64,000 nt of DNA from Halomonas sp. M20 (GTDB taxonomy: Bacteria > Pseudomonadota > Gammaproteobacteria > Pseudomonadales > Halomonadaceae), in NCBI RefSeq assembly GCF_020622265.1, contig NZ_JACNMQ010000003.1:62001-126000 (forward strand), read 5' to 3'. The translations under genes were made by a program, and so were the position numbers. The number at the start of each line of letters is the position of its first letter. The stretch's first letter is position 1. Shown here one piece after another: positions 48,375 through 57,247 of this stretch. The notes beneath the pieces were generated by a model that saw nothing but the letters and a program-made list of their open reading frames with translations, ran no database searches and had not been told where the DNA came from.

Positions 48375-49421
48375 TTAGTTACCGATAGTCAACCCGCTGT
48401 GGGCGGCGATGTTGGTCGCTGCCAATTGCGAGTTATAGAGACCGGTTGACAGGTTCATGTTGGCAACGCCACCGAAGGCGCCCACCGACATGTTGGCTTG
48501 GCCGGTATAGAGCGTACCGCCGGCACCATCGCCGCCGTCCGCACCGTCCCCGCCATTGCCGGCATTGGCCGTTGCATTGCCACCGACACCATTGCCCGCA
48601 CCACCATCACCACCCTCGCCGTAGGAGTAGCCGCCATCACCGGATTCGGCATAGCCACCGTCACCCCCATAGCCGCCGTCACCGCCATAGCCACCATCAC
48701 CACCATAGCCACCATCACCGCCATCACCGCCCTCGCCATAGCCAGCGTCACCGCCATACCTCTTAGAGTTGCCTCCTTCACCATAACCACCATCACCGCC
48801 ATAGCCACCATTACCGCCATAGCCACCATCGCCTCCATAGCCTCCATCACCGCCATTACCGCCATAGGCATAGGAGTCGCCACCATCGCCACCCTCACCA
48901 TTGCCACCATTGCCGCCATATCCCACGCCCAAAGAAGCAGCATTCGCACTGCCGCCGGAGGCACCGTTACCGCCTTTAGCGCCAGCACCGGCATAGACAT
49001 AGACGCTGGCACCCGACACGCTAGAGTTCAGCTGCTGGTGAGCAACAACACTCACGGTGGAATTATGGGAATTACTCATGGCCCAGGCGTCACCACCATT
49101 GCCGGTGCTACCGCCGTAACCACCCCTGCCGCCGTAACCGCCCATGCCATTGCCGGTGCCGCGCCCCTCAGCATCACCCGAAGTGGCTTCGCTGTAGAAG
49201 TCGTTACGATCGCTATGATCATCGGCACGTCCATAGGTCTTGGAGTAGGCGTCGCTATACCCTTTGCCATACCCCTTGCCGTAACCATCACCCCCATAAC
49301 CACCGTTACCGCCGGTGGAATAACCACTGTTGCCCCCGGTGGCGGTGGCATCCGCGTTGGCGGTAGATACGGCTAGCGCCAAGGCTAATACCGAGAATCC
49401 ACTTATTACGTACTTATTCAT
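48375..49421 (-). CDS. Secreted glycine-rich repeat protein, candidate matrix subunit (matrix operon gene 1)
   Basis: A 348-residue exported protein with a signal peptide ending at A-N-A (21-23). Residues 24-110 are Gly/Tyr/Asp-rich with G-Y-G-K-G-Y repeats. Residues 129-140 carry Q-x-L-x4-S-G-x-S-V. Residues about 146-302 are near-perfect G-G-D-G-G-Y repeats, and 318-338 carry G-V-x3-N-x2-T-G-x2-N-x4-A-x2-I, as in the next gene. No cysteine, no enzyme motif. The repeat is reminiscent of elastic or amyloid-like structural proteins; calcium binding by the Asp residues is possible but the RTX nonapeptide is not present. The ATG at 49421 has a GGAG site. Confidence 0.8.
   Translation of the reverse strand: MNKYVISGFSVLALALAVSTANADATATGGNSGYSTGGNGGYGGDGYGKGYGKGYSDAYSKTYGRADDHSDRNDFYSEATSGDAEGRGTGNGMGGYGGRGGYGGSTGNGGDAWAMSNSHNSTVSVVAHQQLNSSVSGASVYVYAGAGAKGGNGASGGSANAASLGVGYGGNGGNGEGGDGGDSYAYGGNGGDGGYGGDGGYGGNGGYGGDGGYGEGGNSKRYGGDAGYGEGGDGGDGGYGGDGGYGGDGGYGGDGGYAESGDGGYSYGEGGDGGAGNGVGGNATANAGNGGDGADGGDGAGGTLYTGQANMSVGAFGGVANMNLSTGLYNSQLAATNIAAHSGLTIGN
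48600..48960. repeat. Tandem DNA repeats encoding the glycine-rich block
   Basis: Tandem units of about 18 bases of the form CCACCATCACCGCCATAG and variants recur through the middle of the glycine-rich gene. Each unit encodes one G-G-D-G-G-Y hexapeptide. Codons differ slightly between units, so the array is not freshly duplicated. Repeat number is likely to vary between strains. Confidence 0.8.
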
Positions 49422-49531
49422 GATGTTTCTCCACGGATTTGTCATGCACGACTGTTGTGTTCCATTGATCCGAGCCGATACTCGAGATGTATCGTGATTC
49501 CTAGGGTTTTACTCGCGATCATCAAGAGACC

Positions 49532-49547
49532 AGCATTATCTATGCCA
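49532..49547 (-). promoter_or_regulatory. Candidate sigma-54 promoter of the matrix operon
   Basis: On the minus strand the sequence reads TGGCATAGATAATGCT, with the invariant GG and GC exactly 10 bases apart and the flanking TGGCA and TGCT of the sigma-54 consensus. It lies about 110 bases upstream of the ATG of the glycine-rich gene. A VpsR-like sigma-54 activator is encoded 4-6 kb away, which makes it credible. Confidence 0.6.
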
Positions 49548-49858
49548 ACAAAATGTTACAAACAATAAGTTATTGAAAAATAGGAGTATTTAAAACCTAA
49601 CAAAGAACGAAACGAGCATTACGTAGAAAGAAGAAGGGAAGAGGGAGAAAAGGCGTGAGATATTTGTTTCGTGAAACTTACACTTTTTCTTAAAAAAGAT
49701 GTTTGAGGCATTTTTCTGCATGTAGAACAATTAATATGCCGATGTACTAAAGTGAAATACTTTTGTTACTACCTTGAATCTCCAAAGAGGTACCGATGAA
49801 ATTCTGGAGAATTACAGGGGATTTCCAAGTTGAGACAAGTCAATGCTTCTTCACACCA
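49548..49858. promoter_or_regulatory. AT-rich upstream region of the matrix operon
   Basis: Upstream of the sigma-54-type promoter the stretch is AT-rich and purine-biased (49590-49665). It contains TTACAAA at 49556-49562, the same half-site as in the dyads before the CsgD-like gene, and a GTTTC-GT-GAAAC inverted repeat near 49666. These are candidate activator sites. No gene is visible. Confidence 0.45.
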
Positions 49859-51427
49859 TCACTCTAGCCGGAGATGCTCCTGTATCAGTTCCACCAATCT
49901 CAGATTGGCGTCTTTGGCAGTAGTATCCAGATGAATCAGATGCCGTCGTTCGTCGTCACCGAAAGGTTCGAACTCGGTGAGTTGGCGTTCGAGTACCGCT
50001 TGGCCCGCTTCGGAAGGATCCCCTCCGCGTCGGGCACGCTTTTCGATACGCCGCTCAAGCGTTGCCTTGTCCGCCTCGAAACTGATCAACAGTACCGGAA
50101 GCCCACGGCCTTCCGCCTGGTGACGTAACAGTTCGCGCTGTTCCCGCTTTAGACAGGTGGCATCGATGCATACCGGACGCCCGGCCTCGAGCAGTACACC
50201 CGTCAAACGCGCCAGCTGTGCATAAGTTCGATCGGTGGCCTCGGCGGTATAGATGTCCACGTCCTGCTTGTCAGTATCCGCCTCAGGCTCGAAACCGAAT
50301 AACCGTTTACGCTCTACATCCGAGCGCAAGCGCACATTACCCAGCCGACGCACCACTTCTGCGGTGAAGCGACTCTTGCCACTACCGGAGACGCCAACAC
50401 CAATCAGCAGATAGGGGAAATCGAACTCGGCATAGCGAGCCGCCAGTTCGATATACTGCCGATAGGAAGCCATGATGGCAGGTCGATCGGAAGGATGCAG
50501 TTCAGGTTGGTGATAGCGCAGTATCGCCACCTTGGCACGTACCAAGGCACGATAGAATTTGTAGAAGGGCAATAACCGAGTTAAGCCATGATCTCCAGAG
50601 AGTTCGAGATAGCGATTGAGAGCATGATGAGCGAAACTTTCTTCGCCTCGCGCTTCAAGATCCATGAGCAAAAAGGCGAGATCGCCACCCACGTCGTTCC
50701 AACGCAGTTCATCGTTGAACTCGATGCCATCAAACATCAGAGCGCGCCCTTGATGTTGTACGGCATTGCCCAGGTGCACATCGCCATGGGTCTCACGCAC
50801 ATGGCCTTCTTGCCGGCGATGTTGAATCTCATCGGCAAGACGCTCGAGGGCTTCCTGGCTCCAGGTGTGTAAAAACGCCAGACGCTGACGATCCTGTTCA
50901 TCCTCCAGACACGGCGCGATCAATGCGAATTCCCGCTCGAGAATACGCGTGAGAGACGCAGGCGTACCGAATTCGCTTTGTTGCGGAACGCACTCTGCCT
51001 GCTCGTGGAAAACGACCAACTGATCGATCAAATCGTCGAGTAGCTCTAGGGAAAGTTCACCGCTTGCTTGCAAGGTGCTGAACAGGTGTCGGTTGCTGAA
51101 TTGACGCATCTTCACCGCATACTCGAAGGGTGCCGAGGCATCGTTGACGCGGGGCGATTCGGGAGTGCCGGAAATCGGCACCGCCTCGAGGTACAACGAC
51201 GGTGCCAGGCGCCGATTGAGACGCACTTCCTGTTCACAGAAATGCTGGCGCTTGTCCAGGCTGGAAAAGTCCAGAAAGCTGCCAAATGCCAGCGGCTTCT
51301 TGAGCTTGTAGGCAAACTCGCCGGTCAGAACGATCCAGGAAATATGCGTCTCGAGAATTTCGATGGACGCTACCGGATGGTCGTAGCAGTCAGCATCGTA
51401 GAGTGCATTGATCAGGGCCTGACTCAC
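49859..51427 (-). CDS. Bifunctional aminoglycoside phosphotransferase-like / P-loop kinase fusion
   Basis: A 522-residue two-domain protein. Residues 1 to about 335 are an APH-like small-molecule kinase with the Brenner-type T-H-G-D-V-H-L-G-N-A and the metal-binding M-F-D-G-I-E-F. The C-terminal part begins L-L-I-G-V-G-V-S-G-S-G-K-S, a P-loop of the zeta-toxin/gluconate-kinase type. This fusion is widespread in proteobacteria but its substrate is unknown. Resistance to aminoglycosides should not be assumed from the name. It stands alone between the matrix operon and hemL. Confidence 0.8.
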   Translation of the reverse strand: MSQALINALYDADCYDHPVASIEILETHISWIVLTGEFAYKLKKPLAFGSFLDFSSLDKRQHFCEQEVRLNRRLAPSLYLEAVPISGTPESPRVNDASAPFEYAVKMRQFSNRHLFSTLQASGELSLELLDDLIDQLVVFHEQAECVPQQSEFGTPASLTRILEREFALIAPCLEDEQDRQRLAFLHTWSQEALERLADEIQHRRQEGHVRETHGDVHLGNAVQHQGRALMFDGIEFNDELRWNDVGGDLAFLLMDLEARGEESFAHHALNRYLELSGDHGLTRLLPFYKFYRALVRAKVAILRYHQPELHPSDRPAIMASYRQYIELAARYAEFDFPYLLIGVGVSGSGKSRFTAEVVRRLGNVRLRSDVERKRLFGFEPEADTDKQDVDIYTAEATDRTYAQLARLTGVLLEAGRPVCIDATCLKREQRELLRHQAEGRGLPVLLISFEADKATLERRIEKRARRGGDPSEAGQAVLERQLTEFEPFGDDERRHLIHLDTTAKDANLRLVELIQEHLRLE

Positions 51428-51481
51428 AGTTCTCTCCCGGCGATGTTCGAATCCGCTTACAACTCAATTGTTTATGCAGGA

Positions 51482-52774
51482 TTACGCCTTGCTCGTCAAC
51501 TTGGTGAACACACGTTCCGAGGCATCGAGGGTATGTTGAATATCCTCAGGCGTATGCGCACTGGACATGAAGCCCGCTTCATAAGCGGAGGGTGCAAGGT
51601 AGACTCCCTCGTCGAGCATGCCTGTAAAAAACTTACGAAAGGCATTCATGTCGCAGGCGGTGGTCTGTACGAAGTTGTCGACCCGTGATTGTCCGGTGAA
51701 AAACAGTCCGAACATCCCCCCGGCCCCTTGTGAAAGCATTTCCACACCTGCCGCATGAGCACGCGCCTTGAGGCCATCGCATAGGGTCGTGACGCGCTGG
51801 GTCAGCGCCTCGTGAAATCCGGGTTGACGAATCTTGTTCAACAAGGTGACACCCGCCGCCATGGCCAGAGGGTTGCCGGCCAAGGTACCCGCTTGATACA
51901 CCGCGCCCAGAGGCGAAATATGCTCCATGATCTCGCGCTTGCCGCCAAAGGCACCCACCGGCATGCCACCGCCGACGATCTTGCCCAGACAGGTCAGATC
52001 CGGAATCACACCGTAATGGGCTTGGGCGCCACCAAGGGCGACACGAAAACCGGTCATCACCTCATCGAAAATGAGCACGCTCTGATGGCGGTCGCAAACT
52101 GAACGCAAGGTTTCGAGAAATTCCGGATGGGCAGGAATGCAGTTCATGTTGCCTGCCACCGGCTCGACGATGATGCAGGCGATCTGATCCCCGATCTCGT
52201 GAAAACACTCCTGCACCGCGTCGCTATCATTGTAGGACAGGGTGATGGTGTGCTCGGCAAGTGCCGCGGGCACACCCGGGGAGCTTGGTTCGCCGTGGGT
52301 CAGTGCGCCGGAGCCAGCCTTGACCAGTAGCGAATCGGAATGACCGTGGTAATTGCCTTCGAATTTGACGATCTTGTCTCGGCCGGTGAAGCCGCGCGCC
52401 AGGCGAATGGCGGACATGGTCGCTTCCGTGCCGGAGTTGACCATGCGTACCATTTCCATCGAGGGAATGATCTCGCAGATCAGATCCGCCATGGTGGTTT
52501 CGATGGCCGTCGGCGTGCCGAAGGATAGACCCGAATCCAGTCGTTCGCGCACCGCACTCAGAACATCCGGATCCGCATGGCCGGTGATCATCGGGCCCCA
52601 GGAACCCACGTAGTCGACATAGCGCTTGCCTTCGACATCAAACAGATAAGCACCCTGAGCGCGCTCGATGAATACTGGCGGACGATCCATGCCTTTGAAG
52701 GCGCGCACCGGTGAATTGACGCCTCCCGGAATACGACGGCAGGCCTGTTCGAAGAGCTGAGCAGAAGTTGTCAT
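51482..52774 (-). CDS. hemL: Glutamate-1-semialdehyde 2,1-aminomutase
   Basis: A 430-residue PLP enzyme making 5-aminolevulinate in the C5 heme pathway. It starts with [30 protein letters not shown] and [16 protein letters not shown] hold the cofactor residues, the Lys in L-G-K being the Schiff base. hemJ, another heme gene, lies nearby on the same strand. The upstream gap has a perfect DnaA box. Confidence 0.96.
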   Translation of the reverse strand: MTTSAQLFEQACRRIPGGVNSPVRAFKGMDRPPVFIERAQGAYLFDVEGKRYVDYVGSWGPMITGHADPDVLSAVRERLDSGLSFGTPTAIETTMADLICEIIPSMEMVRMVNSGTEATMSAIRLARGFTGRDKIVKFEGNYHGHSDSLLVKAGSGALTHGEPSSPGVPAALAEHTITLSYNDSDAVQECFHEIGDQIACIIVEPVAGNMNCIPAHPEFLETLRSVCDRHQSVLIFDEVMTGFRVALGGAQAHYGVIPDLTCLGKIVGGGMPVGAFGGKREIMEHISPLGAVYQAGTLAGNPLAMAAGVTLLNKIRQPGFHEALTQRVTTLCDGLKARAHAAGVEMLSQGAGGMFGLFFTGQSRVDNFVQTTACDMNAFRKFFTGMLDEGVYLAPSAYEAGFMSSAHTPEDIQHTLDASERVFTKLTSKA

Positions 52775-52793
52775 GTAACGCCTCTTGGCAAAT

Positions 52794-52847
52794 TGTGGAT
52801 AATACGTTGGATAGATTGGATAAACGCTGAGTACGAGCTGTGGGTAA
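52794..52847. promoter_or_regulatory. DnaA boxes upstream of hemL
   Basis: TGTGGATAA at 52794-52802 is a perfect DnaA box and TGTGGGTAA at 52839-52847 differs by one base. They lie just before the hemL start codon, in its promoter region, and may allow DnaA to affect hemL transcription. Confidence 0.45.
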
Positions 52848-52871
52848 CTTATCGATTACCATGCACTATCC

Positions 52872-52890
52872 TGTGCGTTCAAAACGCACA
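52872..52890. repeat. Perfect hairpin between thiD and hemL
   Basis: TGTGCGTT and AACGCACA form an 8-bp stem with a CAA loop. No T-run follows on the minus strand, so it is a weak or Rho-assisted end for thiD at best. Confidence 0.4.
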
Positions 52891-52955
52891 TACTAACTTT
52901 TGCATCAATGTTCGAAGGTTAGCATCGACAGGTCAACGACCCCATGCAATTCAAC

Positions 52956-53753
52956 TCATTTACGCCGACGGGGCAACATCTGGCCATCCCCCGGTTGCCA
53001 GCCACGAGTCAGGCTTTCCCAGGTAAAGCGCTGGGCTTGTTCGCAAGCGTTTACCAACCGCTCGCCAACCGCCAAACGCGCCGCCAGCGCCGCTGCCAAG
53101 GTGCAGCCAGAGCCATGATAGTGCCCCGACAACCGGGGCCAGCGCCACTGGCGACTGGTCTCCGGAGTATGCAGGGTATGCACCACCTCGTCGGCTGGGG
53201 CTCCTGCAGGCGGATTGTCCGTCCCGGTAACCAGCACTGCCTGGCAACCCAGGGTCATCAAAGAGACCACCCGCTCGACATCATCCAGACCCGATCCCGG
53301 CGCCAAACGTGCCAACTCCTGTCGATTCGGAGTCAGGATATCCACCAGGGGCAGCAAACGTCGGCGAAACTCGTCAATCAAGGTGCCTGTGGATAACTCG
53401 GCGCCGCCGCCTGCCTTGAATACTGGATCCACCACCAGCGGAACCCCGGGGCGGGCACGCAGGATATCCTCGATCACCTCGAGAAGTGCAACATCCGCGA
53501 CCAGCCCAAGCTTGATCGCCGCTATCTCGAATTCATCGAGCAGAGCCCAGGTCATGTCCCGAACAGCATCGACGCTACAGGGCATGACCTGTAATACATT
53601 ATGGGTCGTCTGTACCGTGAGAGCAGTGGGTACCGTCACTGCCCAGGCGCCATTGGCAGCAATGGCTTCGCTATCGGCGATCAGACCAGCACCCCCGGTC
53701 GGATCGTGACCCGCCATTACCAGCACCACGGGAAGCTTCTCACCGGCCATCAA
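52956..53753 (-). CDS. thiD: Hydroxymethylpyrimidine/phosphomethylpyrimidine kinase
   Basis: A 265-residue ribokinase-fold enzyme of thiamine synthesis. The segments M-A-G-H-D-P-T-G-G-A-G-L-I-A-D, V-V-D-P-V-F-K-A-G-G-G and the C-terminal G-S-G-C-T-L-A-A-A-L-A-A anion hole are present. thiE, which lies between thiD and hemL in Pseudomonas, is missing here. It overlaps hemJ by four bases. Confidence 0.92.
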   Translation of the reverse strand: MMAGEKLPVVLVMAGHDPTGGAGLIADSEAIAANGAWAVTVPTALTVQTTHNVLQVMPCSVDAVRDMTWALLDEFEIAAIKLGLVADVALLEVIEDILRARPGVPLVVDPVFKAGGGAELSTGTLIDEFRRRLLPLVDILTPNRQELARLAPGSGLDDVERVVSLMTLGCQAVLVTGTDNPPAGAPADEVVHTLHTPETSRQWRWPRLSGHYHGSGCTLAAALAARLAVGERLVNACEQAQRFTWESLTRGWQPGDGQMLPRRRK

Positions 53754-54181
53754 AAGGGCTTCACTATCGCCAGAATGACGATCGCGATCAGCGCAAGCAC
53801 CGGAGCCTCATTGAAAAAGCGGAAAAACTTCTCGCTCTTGCGACAAGTCGCGCTGGTCAGGCGTTTCATGTAAATCAGACACAGGTGGTGATAAACCACC
53901 AGCAATACCACCAACAGGAGTTTGACATGCATCCAGCCGGCGCTGAGATGAGCAGGCACCAGCCACAATAGCCAGGCCCCAAGAAGAATGACCGCAATCA
54001 TCGAAGGCGTCATGATGCCGCGATACAGCTTGCGCTCCATGACCTTGAAGTAATCGATGGCCTGGGTGTCACCCTTGTCCCGGGCCATGGCGTGATAGAC
54101 GAACAGGCGCGGCAGATAGAACATGGCGGCAAACCAGGTCACTACTGCCATTAGATGAAATGCTTTTACCCACAGGTACAT
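53750..54181 (-). CDS. hemJ: Protoporphyrinogen oxidase HemJ
   Basis: A 143-residue membrane protein with four helices. The start L-W-V-K-A-F-H-L-M-A-V-V-T-W-F-A-A-M-F-Y-L-P-R-L-F-V-Y-H and the W-M-H-V-K-L segment are signatures of HemJ (UPF0093), where the His in K-A-F-H binds heme. It oxidises protoporphyrinogen IX. It overlaps thiD and lies near hemL, so heme genes are grouped here. Confidence 0.92.
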   Translation of the reverse strand: MYLWVKAFHLMAVVTWFAAMFYLPRLFVYHAMARDKGDTQAIDYFKVMERKLYRGIMTPSMIAVILLGAWLLWLVPAHLSAGWMHVKLLLVVLLVVYHHLCLIYMKRLTSATCRKSEKFFRFFNEAPVLALIAIVILAIVKPF

Positions 54182-54213
54182 GCCACTCCTTGTATCGACT
54201 CACAGCGTCGTGC

Positions 54214-55992
54214 TCATGACTTGTAACGATAGTAACTTTCGATGGTGTCCCGAGTAATGATACCGGAAATATGCTGTATCGTTGGCGCCGTAATATGCTG
54301 GACGTAGAGCGCATCCACCCCATACTCATTCAATCGTTCGAAGGCTTCATTCAGGGTTGCCTGCCGATGGATGGGTGCAAGATCGAGACGTTGGCCGGGT
54401 ATATCGAGTAGATCGAAACCATCCTGTTCTGCGTGTTCTTCGTCCAGCATGACATTGGCCAGATCCGCGGCTTTCATGGCAAAGGGGGTTTTTTCCTCAT
54501 CGGAGCGAGTGACTATCAGCCAGATCGGCTTGGCATCCAGCAGAGCCTGGGCTTGATCACGAGTGATCTTACGTTTGGTTTTCTGCACCCGAGGCTCCAT
54601 TGCCGCAGGGACTGCCACCCGGGACAAAGCCTGGCGCAAAGGGTGTTGCAATAGATGCATGCCATTGAGTGTCTGGGCCATGAAGAATCCCCGACAGCGA
54701 CATAACTGTCGAGCGGTGAGCGCGGCTACCACCACGCTGAGCATGCCCGGCAGGAGGATATTGGGATTGTGGGTCAACTCGAGCAGCGCCATCAGCGCCG
54801 CCAGTGGTGCCTGTAGCACCGCGCCCATCATCGCCGCCATGCCCAGCATGGCGTACAGACCGGGTTCGGAAGCGAGCGTCGGTATTAACACAGCGCCGAC
54901 CATGCCACACAGTGCGCCGATAGCCGCGCCAACAACCAGTACTGGCCCGATGATACTGACCGGAATACCGCAGGCCACGGTTATTGCCGTCAGCAGCAGT
55001 TTACCGATGGCTACTGCTATCAGTACGTCGATGGGCAGCGTCGTTGTCAATGTCAATTCCAGAGTGTCGTACCCCATACCTTGCACCTGGGGGTACCACC
55101 AGGCGACGCCTCCAACAAGTAGACCGACCAGAAGGAAACGCAGCCACTTGGGAATGAACTGCAACCGCTCTCCGCCATGAGCCACACGTACGAACAGCCC
55201 CGCCAGCAAACCTATAATCAGTCCACTTGTCACGATCCAAGGCAGATCGATCAGCGATTGAAGGTGCAAGCTAGGAATGTTGAAAGCAGGATCCGGGCCA
55301 TATACCAACTGCGCTACCACGGCCCCCATGCTCGAAGCCAAAATCACCGGGATGAAACCGATGATGGTGTACTCCATCACCACTACTTCCATGGCGAAAA
55401 TGACACCGGCAATCGGTGTGTTGAAGGAGGCGGCGATACCCGCTGCAGTGCCACAAGCGACTAGCACGCGCATGCTATTGTGCGGCAAGCGCAGTCGCTG
55501 CCCGATGCCACAGGCCGCTGCCGCTCCCAGGTGAATGGCGGGCCCTTCACGACCCGCCGATAGCCCACCGAGCACCGAAATCAGGCCGACCCACCATTGC
55601 GTCAGCCAGTTACGCAGGGGAAAGTTGCCTTGATGATAGGTCAGGCGTTCAATGACATGACCCACCCCTATCTTTCGCGCCGCCGGTGGCTGGCGCCACA
55701 TCCAGAGACCGATCAGCGCAACGGCCAGCAAGGGCAAGGCGCTACGTTCCAGCGCGGGTAAAGCCCCGAAGGCTTCGTAGTCGCCATTCGGCATGAAGGC
55801 CAGGCCCCCAAGACTCAGCAGTAGACGAAACAACACCATCAATACGCCCGTGGTCAATCCTGAAACCACGCCCAGTACACACAGCTGCGGAAGCGCGTCG
55901 ACGCTGGCCAGACGTCGACGAAATGTTTCAAGACTAAACCTGGAGAAAGAGAAACGGGGCAAGTGAATGTCCTTGTACCGGTACGGCAACAC
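54214..55992 (-). CDS. ClC-family chloride channel/antiporter with CBS domains
   Basis: A 592-residue protein. Residues about 35-440 form the ClC membrane domain with G-R-E-G-P-A-I-H-L-G, whose Glu is the gating glutamate, and an A-C-G-I-P-V-S-I-I-G-P segment at the second pore motif. The canonical G-S-G-I-P motif is not seen. The C-terminal 150 residues hold two CBS-type units, ending in G-I-I-T-R-D-T-I. Antiporter or channel function cannot be told from motifs. It is about 30 bases upstream of hemJ on the same strand. Confidence 0.88.
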   Translation of the reverse strand: MLPYRYKDIHLPRFSFSRFSLETFRRRLASVDALPQLCVLGVVSGLTTGVLMVLFRLLLSLGGLAFMPNGDYEAFGALPALERSALPLLAVALIGLWMWRQPPAARKIGVGHVIERLTYHQGNFPLRNWLTQWWVGLISVLGGLSAGREGPAIHLGAAAACGIGQRLRLPHNSMRVLVACGTAAGIAASFNTPIAGVIFAMEVVVMEYTIIGFIPVILASSMGAVVAQLVYGPDPAFNIPSLHLQSLIDLPWIVTSGLIIGLLAGLFVRVAHGGERLQFIPKWLRFLLVGLLVGGVAWWYPQVQGMGYDTLELTLTTTLPIDVLIAVAIGKLLLTAITVACGIPVSIIGPVLVVGAAIGALCGMVGAVLIPTLASEPGLYAMLGMAAMMGAVLQAPLAALMALLELTHNPNILLPGMLSVVVAALTARQLCRCRGFFMAQTLNGMHLLQHPLRQALSRVAVPAAMEPRVQKTKRKITRDQAQALLDAKPIWLIVTRSDEEKTPFAMKAADLANVMLDEEHAEQDGFDLLDIPGQRLDLAPIHRQATLNEAFERLNEYGVDALYVQHITAPTIQHISGIITRDTIESYYRYKS

Positions 55993-56115
55993 GGCGTATT
56001 TACACGACGAGCAGAACCTGTTCGGAATGTCTAGACTCTATGTATCATATTCAACGTGCAGCGTCTCAATGGCAATCGCGCTGCTTCAAAGCCTTCAACA
56101 AATAGGAAGCTCATC

Positions 56116-57150
56116 GTGATCAAGGTCGGTATCGTCGGCGGCACCGGGTATACGGGCGTCGAACTCCTGCGTCTGCTGGCACAGCACCCAGAAGTGAACG
56201 TCGATGTCATCACTTCTCGCTCGGAGGAGGGAATGGGTGTCAGCGAACTCTATCCCAATCTACGCGGCCATTATGATCATCTGGCGTTCAGTGCCCCGGA
56301 TGTCGAACGCCTGGGAGTTTGCGACGCAGTATTCTTTGCCACGCCCCACGGCGTTGCCCATGCCCTGGCCGGCGAGCTGCTCGAACACGGCACCCGGGTC
56401 ATCGATCTGTCGGCGGATTTTCGTCTCGCGGATGCAGACGAATGGTCACGCTGGTACGGCCAGCCTCACGGCGCACCGGCACTACTCGACGAAGCGGTTT
56501 ACGGGCTGCCAGAGGTCAATCGCGAGGCGATTCGCCAGGCGCGTCTGATCGCCGTTCCCGGCTGCTATCCCACCGCCGTGCAGCTGGGCCTGTTGCCACT
56601 GCTCGAAAACGATCTGATCGATGTCGAGCACATGATCGCGGATTGCAAATCCGGTGTTACCGGCGCGGGACGCGGTGCCAAGGTGCCCTCGTTATTGGCG
56701 GAAGCCAGCGAGTCGATGAAGGCCTACGGAGCCTCGGGTCACCGGCATCTCCCGGAAATACGTCAGGGCTTGGTACGCGCTGCGGGTGGTTCGATCGGGT
56801 TGACCTTCGTTCCGCATCTCACCCCCATGATTCGGGGCATCCACGCCACGCTTTATGGTCGTCTGACCGGTAATACAAACGATCTTCAGGCGTTGTTCGA
56901 GAAACGCTTCGCCGACGAGCCGGCAGTGGATGTCATGCCTGCCGGTAGCCATCCCGAAACCCGCAGCGTGAAGGGTGCCAACCTTTGTCGCCTGGCAGTT
57001 CACCGCCCAGAGGATGGCGATACAGTGGTGGTGCTGTCGGTGATCGACAATCTGGTCAAGGGCGCTTCAGGGCAAGCCTTGCAGAATCTCAATCTGATGT
57101 TCGGTTTCGACGAGATGACCGGCATGCAGGCGCCGGCGCTATTGCCCTAG
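56116..57150 (+). CDS. argC: N-acetyl-gamma-glutamyl-phosphate reductase
   Basis: A 344-residue NADP-dependent enzyme of arginine synthesis. The N-terminus [17 protein letters not shown] is the NADP loop, and A-V-P-G-C-Y-P-T-A carries the active-site Cys. H-R-H-L-P-E-I is also conserved. A GTG at 56116 with an AGGA site was chosen because it places the NADP loop at the N-terminus; the frame is open upstream to 56056. erpA follows, as in many relatives. Confidence 0.94.
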   Translation: MIKVGIVGGTGYTGVELLRLLAQHPEVNVDVITSRSEEGMGVSELYPNLRGHYDHLAFSAPDVERLGVCDAVFFATPHGVAHALAGELLEHGTRVIDLSADFRLADADEWSRWYGQPHGAPALLDEAVYGLPEVNREAIRQARLIAVPGCYPTAVQLGLLPLLENDLIDVEHMIADCKSGVTGAGRGAKVPSLLAEASESMKAYGASGHRHLPEIRQGLVRAAGGSIGLTFVPHLTPMIRGIHATLYGRLTGNTNDLQALFEKRFADEPAVDVMPAGSHPETRSVKGANLCRLAVHRPEDGDTVVVLSVIDNLVKGASGQALQNLNLMFGFDEMTGMQAPALLP

Positions 57151-57179
57151 ATTCTTGCTGTATCCGTTCCCGAGCAAAG

Positions 57180-57209
57180 TTGACCCTTTTACTAGGGTTT
57201 AGGGATAAT
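57180..57209 (+). promoter_or_regulatory. Sigma-70 promoter of erpA
   Basis: TTGACC at 57180-57185 and GATAAT at 57204-57209 are 18 bases apart, about 40 bases before the erpA start codon. Confidence 0.55.
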
Positions 57210-57247
57210 GACGCTGATTGCACATTCAATTTATCGGAGGCTTTTAT

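Noticed and set aside
48600-48960. Possible CRISPR-like array
   Set aside because: The 18-base repeats are contiguous, without unique spacers, and encode regular peptide repeats.
48498-49376. Plus-strand ORF of 292 residues rich in Ala, Ile and Thr
   Set aside because: It is the complement of the glycine-rich gene; repeated G-G-D-G-G-Y codons force an open opposite frame. The minus-strand frame has a signal peptide and ribosome site.
49664-49679. Possible sixth parS site (GTTTCGTGAAAC)
   Set aside because: It lacks the central AC of the parS core and lies far from the parS cluster; more likely a regulator half-site pair or chance.
49859-51427. Aminoglycoside resistance gene
   Set aside because: The APH-like domain is fused to a P-loop kinase in a widespread chromosomal family of unknown substrate; there is no evidence for drug resistance.
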